A stretch of DNA of 64,000 nt from contig CBDFHN010000002.1 of the NCBI GenBank assembly GCA_965247735.1, positions 4,464,001 through 4,528,000 of the forward strand, written 5' to 3'. Position 1 is the first letter of the stretch, and every line of letters starts with the position of its first letter. This stretch comes from JAOXRU01 sp965247735. GTDB lineage: Bacteria > Bacteroidota > Bacteroidia > Flavobacteriales > Flavobacteriaceae. The position numbers were made by a program, and so were the translations under genes. Positions 18,113-25,794 of this stretch are shown here, piece after piece. The notes beneath the pieces were generated by a model that was not told the DNA's origin, ran no database searches, and saw only the letters and a list, made by a program, of their open reading frames with translations.

Positions 18113-18429
18113 CAATATATTGGACAGAGTTTTCAGAAAAAGAACTGTTTACCATTTTTAAATACTACAAAAGGAAAGCTGGTTTAAAGGAGGCAAAGAA
18201 GCTTGTTGATGGAATCTACAATGAAACATTAAAGCTTAAGCAACAGCCAGAGATTGGTCATATAGAGGAGTTACTCCTAGGGCGTACTCAAAAATTTAGA
18301 TACTTGATTTATAAAAATTACAAAATTATTTATTGGTTAAATAAAAAAGAAAACAGGATTGAAATACATGATGTTTTTGATACACGACAAAACCCCCACA
18401 AATTGACAAGAACAAAATCTTCTATCTAA
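18103..18429 (+). CDS. RelE/ParE-family toxin, module 2
   Basis: 108 residues. N-terminal helix (WTEFSEKELFTIFKYYKRKA), a central GHIEELL segment, then KFRYLIYKNYKIIYWLNKKE and the family ending VFDTRQNPHKL. Closely related to the module 3 toxin at 23858 (RYLI-KNYK--Y and VFDTRQ-P). The ATG lies inside the antitoxin gene, giving coupled translation. Predicted to poison gyrase or translation when its antitoxin is lost. The module has its own promoter box and is flanked on both sides by repeats. Confidence 0.88.
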   Translation: MELTIYWTEFSEKELFTIFKYYKRKAGLKEAKKLVDGIYNETLKLKQQPEIGHIEELLLGRTQKFRYLIYKNYKIIYWLNKKENRIEIHDVFDTRQNPHKLTRTKSSI

Positions 18430-18436
18430 TTAAACC

Positions 18437-18975
18437 TTGCTACTACGATTAACCAGTTGTACAAATAAACAAATGAACAGTTTTTAAAAAGAAGATAGAG
18501 AAAAGATCGCTACGCTGCTAGAGATAAGACGCAAGACTAATTCATAATGTTGAGTTTTTAGTGTTTAATTGAGTTTCCATTTAAAATTTAGAATTCAGAA
18601 TTAAACATTGATTCTACGATTAACCAGTTATACAAATCAACGAATCAACAGTTTTTAAAAAGAGTAAAGACCGTTGCGCTGTTAGAAGCAAGAAATAAGA
18701 CTAATTCATAATGTTGAGTTTTTGATGTTTAATTAGGGTCTTCCGATTAACCAGTTATACAAATAAACAAATCAACAGTTTTTAAAAAGAAAAAAGAGTA
18801 AAGACCGCTGCGCTGCTAGAGATAAGACGCAAGACTAATTCATAATGTTGAGATTTTAATGTTTAATTGGTCTTGATTTTAACCAGTTACACAAATCAAC
18901 AAATCAACAATTTTTTTACGTTACTAGAAACAAGACGCAATGCTGGTTGTCTTAGTGCTTAGGATTATATACTTA
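18437..18975 (+). repeat. Accessory-array repeat, block E (three units plus a partial)
   Basis: Units begin near 18446, 18617 and 18744, with a truncated fourth near 18876. Cores lie near 18505, 18668 and 18803. It fills the whole 554-bp gap after module 2; no gene is present. Confidence 0.92.
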
Positions 18976-18983
18976 GTTCTGTT

Positions 18984-19322
18984 TTAAAACTCTGCGTATT
19001 TGTTCCAGGTTAGGGTGTCTATTGGTATAGATCTGTTCTCTTTTTTTTCGTACCAAACGGTAACTAGTGTATCAGTGCTTTTTTTCCATGTTAATTCTTC
19101 TATATAAGCTCTTTCTTTTTTCTGATACTCCCAGTGAATAGGCCCTCTAAATTCTCCATACGCTTCATCTGAATTGAAATTGCTTTCCTTTAAAGGGTTT
19201 CCATATTTAGCTATTGCTTCTTTTTTGCTTAAGTTAATAAGTATCTCAGCTTTAATTGGAGCGTTAGATTCGCAACTGTAAGTTATTGTTATTAGGCAGA
19301 TAAGTGAAATTATTTTTTTCAT
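18984..19322 (-). CDS. Small lipoprotein of unknown function
   Basis: 112 residues with a lipoprotein signal MKKIISLICLITITYSCESN (lipobox TYSC, mature Cys17). The short soluble domain includes LSKKEAIAKYGNPL, reminiscent of the small-lipoprotein (SmpA/OmlA-like) motif, and several tryptophans. Ends WNKYAEF. Lies 13 bp downstream of the metzincin-like gene on the same strand, so the two are likely co-transcribed; the lipoprotein could be its partner or an immunity-like factor, but that is speculation. Confidence 0.75.
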   Translation of the reverse strand: MKKIISLICLITITYSCESNAPIKAEILINLSKKEAIAKYGNPLKESNFNSDEAYGEFRGPIHWEYQKKERAYIEELTWKKSTDTLVTVWYEKKENRSIPIDTLTWNKYAEF

Positions 19323-19335
19323 AACAGTTATGTGT

Positions 19336-19974
19336 TTAGTAGATATTAAATTTTGAAAAAGGAATTATATGATTTAATTCTTCTATTACATAATCTAAAT
19401 GACGTTCGCGAATTTGATTGCCTATGTTCATAATACTATTTCCGTCAGAATAATGGTTGTTTCTTTGCCAAAATTCATCACCTTTTCCTTCAATTGAAAC
19501 ATTTCCTATTGCATGGCCAAATTCATGAAGAATTGTTTGTTGCTTGTACGAGACATTGTCTCTAAACCTGTTTTCTGTTCTTGTGTCATTTGTATCTATT
19601 TTTATTTCCCTTTCTCCCCAAAAAACACGGCTAGGAACAATCTTATGCCCCTTTGGATATTTAGTTAGGTTTACAGTCCAATGTTCTCCAAACTTAACCC
19701 ATTCTATATCAAAAACTACTTTCCATCTTGTCTTTATGTTTCGCTTAGCAAATTCAGAGTTTCCTTTAACTTTTAGTGAAAAAGAATCTCCCCAAGAGTC
19801 TGCAACTAATGCGTTTAATTGTACATGAAAGTTTTTTTCTTCTGTTGCTGTCCAACTGCTAGTGTTTCTAGCATTTATAAAATTGTAATTCCACTTTTGA
19901 TGAATTGTAATTCTCTTACAATCTTCCTCAATAATAAAATCCATTCTATCGGTACTTCTTCTGTAAGTAGTCAT
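19336..19974 (-). CDS. Metzincin-like zinc metallopeptidase (putative)
   Basis: 212 residues without a signal peptide. The zinc motif HEFGHAIGN begins at His150, a third possible ligand is His174 (NNHYSDG), and SIMNIGNQ at about 180-187 resembles a Met-turn. Spacing from HExxH to the third histidine is longer than in the standard HExxHxxGxxH. The first 130 residues are beta-rich with many aromatic and charged residues and are not a known pro-domain to me. Lack of a secretion signal suggests either cytoplasmic action or export by a dedicated machine. Precedes a small lipoprotein gene by 13 bp; repeat blocks E and F flank the pair. Confidence 0.65.
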   Translation of the reverse strand: MTTYRRSTDRMDFIIEEDCKRITIHQKWNYNFINARNTSSWTATEEKNFHVQLNALVADSWGDSFSLKVKGNSEFAKRNIKTRWKVVFDIEWVKFGEHWTVNLTKYPKGHKIVPSRVFWGEREIKIDTNDTRTENRFRDNVSYKQQTILHEFGHAIGNVSIEGKGDEFWQRNNHYSDGNSIMNIGNQIRERHLDYVIEELNHIIPFSKFNIY

Positions 19975-20129
19975 AATAAGATATTGATTTTCTTTTGGTA
20001 ATAAAATTATAGAGGCTAACTAAAAGTACTAAATTATGTTTAATTATTACTCTATTTCGATAAATAGCCTATAAGTGTAGTTGGCTGGTTGTTGGTTGGT
20101 TCTAATTCTTATGGCTTAGTTTGGCTTGC

Positions 20130-20440
20130 GTTTAATCAGTTACACAAATAAACAAATCAACAGTTTAAAAAAGAGGATAGAGAAAAGATCGCTTCGCTGC
20201 TAGAAAATAGAGTAAAGACCGCTGTGCTGTTAGAAACAAGACGCAAGACTAATTCATAATGTTGAGTTTTTAATGCTGAATTGGGCTTACGTTTAACCAG
20301 TTACACAAATAAACAAATCAACAGTTAAAAAAAGAGGATAGAATAAAGATCGCTTCGCTGCTAGAAAATAGAGTAAAGATCGCTGCGCTACTAGAAACAA
20401 GAGACAAGACGGGGCTTGCATTAAAAATTTAACATTGTTT
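20130..20440 (+). repeat. Accessory-array repeat, block F
   Basis: Two units, each with a double core (near 20188 and 20217; near 20348 and 20378), joined by a segment ending TTTAACCAGTTACACAAATA. Nearly identical over about 75 bp to block C. The following 20441-20722 has only ACTTAATACT/TTAGTACT-type words and no gene. Confidence 0.9.
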
Positions 20441-20722
20441 TTACCTGTCTTAATACACAATACTAATATCTCAATACTATATTAATGCTGTCTTAATACT
20501 TTGTACTTCTGTCTTAGTACTTTTTCTTGTGACTTCCCACAATATATGCTCAATCACAACAACTACTTTAGCGATTACTAACAAATAGTTGATAAGTTTT
20601 GATTGCTATTTTTAGAATGAGGGCTACATGGTTCTTTGTTGGGTTATCTTTGAGAAAGGAAAAGTGGCTGTGTTTGGTTGCTTGTTGTAGGCATTTAATA
20701 GACCGTAAGAATAAGAATTAAT

Positions 20723-20962
20723 ATGAAAGAATATTTAGAGAGATTGAAATATGCAAAATCAGAATCTGAAATTGATGAAATTTTAGATGAGATAGTACCA
20801 ATTCTTAAAAGTCAAGGTGTTTCTCCAACTGAAATAATGATGTATTTCAAAATGAATGGAAGTGACTTTAGTCCAAAGTCGCAAGACCATAGAATGACGC
20901 ATTCCAACGCAGGAAAAGCACAAGAGATTCTAAGAAAATTAATGGATAAAATTAAAGGATAA
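20723..20962 (+). CDS. Small hypothetical protein
   Basis: 79 residues, soluble and helical: MKEYLERLKYAKSESEIDEI, then EIMMYFKMNGSDF and a C-terminal helix AQEILRKLMDKIKG. No recognised family. Its TAA is followed immediately by the ATG of the next gene, so the pair is an operon. The tight coupling of a small soluble protein and a membrane-anchored coiled-coil protein is like many two-gene accessory modules, but no toxin or antitoxin motif is visible. Confidence 0.65.
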   Translation: MKEYLERLKYAKSESEIDEILDEIVPILKSQGVSPTEIMMYFKMNGSDFSPKSQDHRMTHSNAGKAQEILRKLMDKIKG

Positions 20963-21463
20963 ATGAATACCGAAACTGACTGGATTTCTGCAATCTCAAG
21001 CGCTTTAACTACGATTATTTCAGGAGGGGTTTTATGGGTTGCTTATTTTCAAATAAAACAAGTAAAAAAGCAATTAAAGGGACTTTCTGAAAACCAGAAA
21101 AATAGTTCATTGATGACTGTTTTGGAATCAGAAAGTGAATTAAATAAGAGAAAAGAAAGTTTTGACAAGGTTAATTTTGAATTAAGAGAATATAATTTTG
21201 AAATTGCGAATTCTAAGAAAAAGTTAAATAAAGATTTGCTAGAAATCTTTAGTGACAAAATTGAAGTTGCAAAAGAAAACTATTTAAACTCTCTTGATAG
21301 ATTATCATATTGTATCATTCACAATTATCTTTCTGATAGAGATTGGCGAACTGAATATAGAGATACAATATTTGATGCAGTGGACAGTTACAACGAAAAA
21401 TTTGGAGTAAGTACGAGATATAGAAATACTGTCAAAATTTATGATAAGTGGAAAAACGAATAA
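20963..21463 (+). CDS. Membrane-anchored coiled-coil protein of unknown function
   Basis: 166 residues. One N-terminal transmembrane helix (about 8-27, ISSALTTIISGGVLWVAYF), a basic junction (QIKQVKKQLKG), then a long charged helical region (about 40-105) with coiled-coil character. The C-terminal part (LSDRDWRTEYRDTIFDAVDS) resembles DUF4760-like small proteins that share this layout; that assignment is tentative. Directly abuts the preceding gene. Confidence 0.65.
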   Translation: MNTETDWISAISSALTTIISGGVLWVAYFQIKQVKKQLKGLSENQKNSSLMTVLESESELNKRKESFDKVNFELREYNFEIANSKKKLNKDLLEIFSDKIEVAKENYLNSLDRLSYCIIHNYLSDRDWRTEYRDTIFDAVDSYNEKFGVSTRYRNTVKIYDKWKNE

Positions 21464-21632
21464 AAACACACTACAACAAAACCTAAATGCAATGCAGGTT
21501 TGGTGCTTATAATAAAGTTTGGTGTATTTAAAGAAGACCGTCAGATCTTTTGACCCCGCTCCACAAACTCCCGACCTGCGCCCCGCAAACCCTTCCCGAC
21601 TTTGAGTTTCAACTTTAAAATAGAACAAAAAC

Positions 21633-21755
21633 AAAAACCGCAGCAAAGCCACGGTTTTCACTACCTAAAACCACTGTTTATGGAGTCACAACATCCCCAC
21701 TTACATCTGGAGTAGGCTGGGTAATAGTATCTTCATTACCGTTAGTATTGCTTCT
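21633..21755 (-). repeat. Direct repeat: DUF6261 gene 3' end plus terminator, copy 1
   Basis: About 94 identical bases followed by similar sequence, shared with 22294-22419 (offset 661 bp). It contains a hairpin AAAACCG / CGGTTTT followed on the minus strand by a T-run, and the last codons of a DUF6261 gene (ending DVSGDVVTP). Confidence 0.88.
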
Positions 21756-22223
21756 ATTGCTAATACGCTGGTTGTATTTGCCCGCTATAGTGCTTACGGT
21801 ATTTACAATACGGGTAAAGCTTTCTGAACCACCAAGTACACTATGGGCTTCTGCATGCGAAATTAATAAGTTGTAGGCTGTGGTAGCCTCTTCGCGTAGG
21901 GCTGCCATTTTTGCGCTGCTATTGGTGGCGGTTTCTTCGGCTCTAGCTCTAAATTTTTCTCCAAACAGGATATTAACACGTTTCATTTCGGCAAGCCAAT
22001 CTACAATGTTTAGCGTAGCTACTGCATTTGCTAGTTTGGGAATAGTTGTCCAATCTTGTGCAATGCTTCTAAGTACAGCGGTTTGCTCAGAATAGTTATG
22101 GCGTTGTATATTATTGCCATGTTGTGCAATATTGGCACTTAGTACAGTAGCGGCATCAGCCTTGTTGGGGTCATAATGGTTGGTATAACTTTCTACCATG
22201 GCACGCAGCCCAGTAATGGCTTT
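21678..22223 (-). pseudogene. DUF6261 family gene, 5'-truncated
   Basis: About 182 codons of a Bacteroidota-specific DUF6261 protein (AITGLRAMVESYTNHYDPNK to DVSGDVVTP). Homologues as I remember them are longer, so the N-terminal part appears missing. The open frame continues upstream to 22322, but that extension is translated from a GC-rich intergenic repeat and a terminator hairpin, not from gene sequence. A terminator-like hairpin lies just past the stop (21634-21658). Members usually occur in multiple copies; function unknown. Confidence 0.7.
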
Positions 22224-22293
22224 GTCCCCCGCTCCGTAAACCCTCCCGACTTTGAGCCAATATTTTAATATATTGAAAGAACAACAAACAAAT

Positions 22294-22419
22294 AAAAACC
22301 GCAGCAAAGCCACGGTTTTCACTACCTAAAACCACTGTTTATGGAGTCACAACATCCCCACTTACATCTGGAGTAGGCTGGGTAATGGTATCACCATTAC
22401 CATTGTTAGTATTGCTTCT
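22294..22419 (-). repeat. Direct repeat: DUF6261 3' end plus terminator, copy 2
   Basis: Second copy of the segment at 21633-21755. Only the last ~27 codons of a second DUF6261 gene survive (ending DVSGDVVTP); the homology stops exactly where array repeat block G begins. It is therefore the stub of a second, upstream tandem gene. Confidence 0.85.
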
Positions 22420-22650
22420 ACGATTAGCCAGTTACACAAATAAACAAATCAACAGTTTTTAAAAAGAGAATAGAGTATAGATCGCTTCGCTGCTAGAGAC
22501 AAGAAAAAAACTAATTTTTAATGTTAATTGAGTTTGCATTCAATATTTTGCATTCAGAATTAAATATTGATTCTACGATTAACCAGTTGCACAAATAACC
22601 GATTCAACAGTTTTAAAAAAGAGGATAGCGGAAAGATCGTTCTGCTGATA
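22420..22650 (+). repeat. Accessory-array repeat, block G
   Basis: Two units beginning near 22420 and 22575, with cores near 22480 and 22635 (the second diverged). It joins the DUF6261 stub without any spacer. Confidence 0.88.
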
Positions 22651-22794
22651 GAAACAAAACTGATTTTTGATGTTTTATTCTTATTGCTTTATATTTTTTT
22701 TACTTCGATGTGGTTTTCCGCAAAGTTATCTGCTTAACTACTATTAAATTAGCAATTAATAAAGAGGGTGTTTACGCAAGTAAAAATTTAAGGA

Positions 22795-23151
22795 ATGAAA
22801 GAAATAAGTAATCTTGAAGTTAATGAGAATTCATTTGAAATAAATGCAGATGAAAAAGATGCTGTAATTATTCAAAGGTATTTTGTGAAACATACAGCAT
22901 TAGATTTAGAAATTCAAAATTTACCAATTCCTAAAAACCCAATTTGGCTAAATATTGTGGTTAGTGTGCTTAGAATCTATCAGAATAATATTTCTGAACG
23001 ATTAGGGAATAGGTGTGTTTTTGATCCAAGTTGTTCTCGTTATTCAGAGCTTGCTTTTCGAGAGAAAGGATTTTTAAAAGGTGTAAGGTTAACAGTAAAT
23101 AGGCTTAGGCGTTGTAAGCCTGAGAACGGAGGAATAGATAAATTAAATTAA
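22795..23151 (+). CDS. yidD: Membrane protein insertion efficiency factor YidD
   Basis: 118 residues. Residues 45-115 match YidD: IRIYQNNISERLG-like helix, then CVFDPSCSRYSELAFREKG and GVRLTVNRLRRCKPENGGID, with the conserved cysteines. YidD is a small membrane-associated helper of YidC-dependent insertion. An acidic N-terminal extension of about 45 residues (EISNLEVNENSFEINADEKD) precedes the domain, which is longer than the ~70-85-residue norm. Located in the accessory array rather than beside rpmH/rnpA/yidC. Confidence 0.85.
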   Translation: MKEISNLEVNENSFEINADEKDAVIIQRYFVKHTALDLEIQNLPIPKNPIWLNIVVSVLRIYQNNISERLGNRCVFDPSCSRYSELAFREKGFLKGVRLTVNRLRRCKPENGGIDKLN

Positions 23152-23162
23152 TCAGATATATT

Positions 23163-23351
23163 ATGCAATACAAAATTGAACAAATAGGAGCTGTATTTTC
23201 AAGCAAAGACATTACAAGACTAGAAGGCAGGTTTAATAAATATTCAAAAGAAAACTATAAGTTTCATTCTGTGTTTCAGGTTCAGAAACCTGGATGTTTG
23301 GGGATAGGAGCGCCATCCATAACATATCTTGCAGTGTATACTAAGGAATGA
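23163..23351 (+). CDS. Small DUF4177-like protein
   Basis: 62 residues: MQYKIEQIGAVFSSKDITRL, then LEGRFNKYSKENYKFHSVFQ and a C-terminal beta strand ITYLAVYTKE. The size and the pattern of strand-helix-strand-strand resemble DUF4177 proteins; function unknown. Starts 11 bp after yidD on the same strand. Confidence 0.65.
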   Translation: MQYKIEQIGAVFSSKDITRLEGRFNKYSKENYKFHSVFQVQKPGCLGIGAPSITYLAVYTKE

Positions 23352-23376
23352 AAGGTGTAAGGATGGTAGGTGGATT

Positions 23377-23444
23377 TTGTATCGAGATGCTGGGTATGTT
23401 CTCGATACAAATTCATTCCGAAAAATTAACTCGAACTGACATTT
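23377..23444 (+). repeat. TATCGAGA hairpin element, copy 1
   Basis: Perfect 11-bp stem TTGTATCGAGA / TCTCGATACAA (23377-23387 with 23400-23410), then CTCGAACTGACATTT at 23430-23444. The same layout recurs at 24249-24325, so the two bracket toxin-antitoxin module 3. Confidence 0.88.
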
Positions 23445-23535
23445 TTGTTTTAATTCTTAATGTTAAATATTTAATTAGACTTGCATTCAAAATTAAACAT
23501 TGATTAACCAATTACGCAATTACCAAATCAACATT
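23445..23535 (+). repeat. Accessory-array repeat, block H (partial)
   Basis: Holds only the end modules of the repeat (TTCTTAATGTTAAATATTTA, CATTCAAAATTAAACATTGA, TTAACCAATTACGCAATTAC); the core is missing. Confidence 0.65.
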
Positions 23536-23612
23536 CGTAATATATGCAAGTTGTCTAGAGTGTTAAGGCAGTAGAGCTTTACAAGCGAAGAACACCTAAA
23601 TTTAGAATTTTG

Positions 23613-23620
23613 TACCTTTG
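23613..23620 (+). promoter_or_regulatory. -7 box of toxin-antitoxin module 3
   Basis: TACCTTTG fits TAnnTTTG and lies 16 bp before the antitoxin ATG. Confidence 0.5.
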
Positions 23621-23636
23621 AATAAAGCTTATCAAA

Positions 23637-23858
23637 ATGAATTTAGAAGCTAGAAAAATAGAATTTGTTCAGGAATTTTTAAAACTTCAAAGTGAAGAAG
23701 TAGTTTCTTGTCTTGAAAAACTATTAAAAAAAGCATCAGAAGAGTTCTTGGAGCCAATCACAGAAGATGAATTGAATAAACGTATTGATCAGTCAGAATC
23801 TGACTTTCTGAATAACAAATTTAAAAGCAGTGCAGCGCTTTTAGATAAATATAGTTAA
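23637..23858 (+). CDS. Antitoxin of ParE-type module 3
   Basis: 73 residues, helical and acidic (MNLEARKIEFVQEFLKLQSE, then ITEDELNKRIDQSESDF). Paralogue of the module 2 antitoxin at 17870. The TAATG junction puts its stop one base into the toxin start, giving tight coupling. Confidence 0.85.
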   Translation: MNLEARKIEFVQEFLKLQSEEVVSCLEKLLKKASEEFLEPITEDELNKRIDQSESDFLNNKFKSSAALLDKYS

Positions 23859-24169
23859 TGAGTTTGAACATCATATGGTCTGAATTTGCGGAAATACAAC
23901 TTGATAAAATCTTTGAATACTACAAAAATAAAGCAAGTAAAAGAGTGGCAAAAAACATCCTAAAAGAGATCATTAATGAACCAAATAGGTTGATCAATAA
24001 TCCACATATTGGACAAAAAGTAGCTTTACTTAAAGAGCGAAAAATTAAATATAGATACTTAATTTTCAAAAATTACAAACTGGTTTATTCTGTTGATAAA
24101 GAAAATATTAAAATAGCAGATGTTTTTGATACCCGACAGTACCCACAAAAAATAAAACGTACAAAATAA
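23858..24169 (+). CDS. RelE/ParE-family toxin, module 3
   Basis: 103 residues, basic. IIWSEFAEIQLDKIFEYYKN forms the N-terminal helix; KYRYLIFKNYKLVYSVDKEN and VFDTRQYPQKIKRTK form the C-terminal sheet and tail typical of ParE-like toxins. Related to the module 2 toxin along its whole length, though the DNA around the two differs, so the duplication is not recent. Bracketed by TATCGAGA hairpin elements and by array repeats. Confidence 0.88.
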   Translation: MSLNIIWSEFAEIQLDKIFEYYKNKASKRVAKNILKEIINEPNRLINNPHIGQKVALLKERKIKYRYLIFKNYKLVYSVDKENIKIADVFDTRQYPQKIKRTK

Positions 24170-24248
24170 AATCAAGTTGTTAGCCGTCTTAATAGGTTGT
24201 ACTGTATGTCTCATTGAGTGAAATTGTGAAGAGCAACGGAGCAATTTA

Positions 24249-24325
24249 GTATCGAGATGCAGAGCTGTTCTCGATACAGATTCTTTTTCATTGTCATTAC
24301 AAAGAACCCACTCGAACTGACATTT
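24249..24325 (+). repeat. TATCGAGA hairpin element, copy 2
   Basis: 9-bp stem GTATCGAGA / TCTCGATAC (24249-24257 with 24269-24277), then CTCGAACTGACATTT at 24311-24325, as in copy 1. Confidence 0.85.
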
Positions 24326-24329
24326 GGGT

Positions 24330-24625
24330 GTCTGATTAAACATTGATTCTACAATTAACCGATTACACAAACAACCGATTCAACAGTTTTAAAAAGAGCA
24401 AAGACCGCTTCGCTGCTAGAAACAAGACGCAAGACTAATTATTAATGCTAAGTTTTAAATGCTTAATTGAGTTTGCATTCAACATTAAGCATTCAAAATT
24501 AAACATTGATTCTACAATTAACCGATTACACAAATAACCGATTCAACAGTTTTAAAAAGAACAAAGATCGCTTCGCTGCTAGAGGTAAGAAATAAGACTA
24601 ATTATTAGTATTATCTACTTAATAT
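24330..24625 (+). repeat. Accessory-array repeat, block I
   Basis: Two units with cores near 24404 and 24567, separated by AAGACGCAAGACTAATTATT and CAAAATTAAACATTGATTCT. Last block with an intact core. Confidence 0.9.
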
Positions 24626-24628
24626 ATT

Positions 24629-25687
24629 TTAGTTAGTAAGTATCCAAAGCTCTACTTCTTCAGAAGAGCGCCAATGCTGATCTCTTTTTGTTTTGTCAGA
24701 AGCAGCTTTCACTGCTCTTGTTAAGCGTTTTTCTAGTTTAAACCTTCCACCTTCTGCTAATTCCTTTTCTATCGGGTGGTCTTTTGTAACATTGGTTAGT
24801 TGTGCCAAATTAGAGAATATTACAACTAGCTTGCCATCTGGCAGCAACCTTTTTTTCGCTTCAGCAAAAAACTCAGGAAATAGGGTGTTGTTATAATAGA
24901 TGGCGGTGTCGTTGCTATTTGTGTTCTTAGGTTCTGGTAGCCATGGCGGGTTAAAAACAATCAATTCGGTTTGCTTTTCCCACTTGGCAAAAAGATGTCC
25001 AGATGCTAATTCTACTTTTCTAGATAGCTTGGTGTCTCCCATAAATTCGGTAAGGCCTACAATAGCATTTGCATTGGTATCGGTACCAAAAACTTTCTGG
25101 AAACCATGTTTTACAAGTTGAAAAGCAAGTACACCACTTCCGATTCCGATATCTATTGCAGATTTTTTAGGCCCTTGATAGCGTTTCAACCAATTGTCAA
25201 AAAGTATCAAATGGTCAAAACGTGTTGGGAAATAAACCCCGTAATATGGGTGTATCTTGTTACGTAATACAGGAGTAGTAATTCCATTCTGATACCATTG
25301 CCAAGCACTATTAAGCCCTTGAATCTGTGGAAAAGACAATAGAAAATCAGGAGTTTCTGGATATAACTTTTCTAACCAACCAATTGCAGGTGCTTTTTTT
25401 ACGTTTAGTTTATGGTCTGTAATCTCTATGAGTATGCGGTTTGATAATTTATGATATTCAGCCCTATATTCTCGTTGTTCCTTAAAAGATTTGTTTTTAA
25501 ACTTTCTATTTAGGTGTATTTGCAGCTCTTTTAAGAGGAGTAAACCATTGGCATAAAATGCTGTAATCAATACAGATTTTCCAGCTTCTAATGCTTTTAT
25601 GGTTGGTTTAATAGCGGTTGCCTGACTAAACACTTCTAGTTGTTTTTCTGCTGTAATAGGTGCTGGTTTGTTTATCTCTGTACTCAT
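24629..25687 (-). CDS. SAM-dependent methyltransferase (HemK/RlmG-like)
   Basis: 352 residues. An N-terminal helical domain (1-150) is followed by a class I methyltransferase fold: SAIDIGIGSGVLAFQLVKHG is the SAM-binding motif I (about 196-215), FGTDTNANAIVGL is motif II, and VFNPPWLPEP is the (N/D)PPY-type catalytic motif, which points to methylation of an amide or exocyclic amino nitrogen. Substrate unknown (protein glutamine, rRNA and DNA are all possible). The ATG at 25687 is chosen over an in-frame TTG one codon upstream. On the minus strand, facing the repeat array. Confidence 0.8.
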   Translation of the reverse strand: MSTEINKPAPITAEKQLEVFSQATAIKPTIKALEAGKSVLITAFYANGLLLLKELQIHLNRKFKNKSFKEQREYRAEYHKLSNRILIEITDHKLNVKKAPAIGWLEKLYPETPDFLLSFPQIQGLNSAWQWYQNGITTPVLRNKIHPYYGVYFPTRFDHLILFDNWLKRYQGPKKSAIDIGIGSGVLAFQLVKHGFQKVFGTDTNANAIVGLTEFMGDTKLSRKVELASGHLFAKWEKQTELIVFNPPWLPEPKNTNSNDTAIYYNNTLFPEFFAEAKKRLLPDGKLVVIFSNLAQLTNVTKDHPIEKELAEGGRFKLEKRLTRAVKAASDKTKRDQHWRSSEEVELWILTN

Positions 25688-25794
25688 CAAATGTTTTGTT
25701 TTGTAGAAAAAAGCGTAATTACATTATTGCTGTAATAGTATAAATACGTTTTCTAAATATGTTTGTACGCTATACTATTTTTAGTAGCGATTCT

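Noticed and set aside
21305..21661. Open frame on the minus strand beginning MKTVALLRFLF
   Set aside because: It is translated from a terminator hairpin and GC-rich repeat shared with 22294-22322; overlaps the real plus-strand gene ending at 21463.
16471..24625. CRISPR array
   Set aside because: Repeats are long (127-172 bp), imperfect and separated by genes or directly joined; no 25-45-bp repeats with uniform spacers and no cas genes.
13144..24625. Classical superintegron with attC sites
   Set aside because: No integrase in the window and no RYYYAAC/GTTRRRY core pairs in the repeats; some cargo is on the opposite strand.
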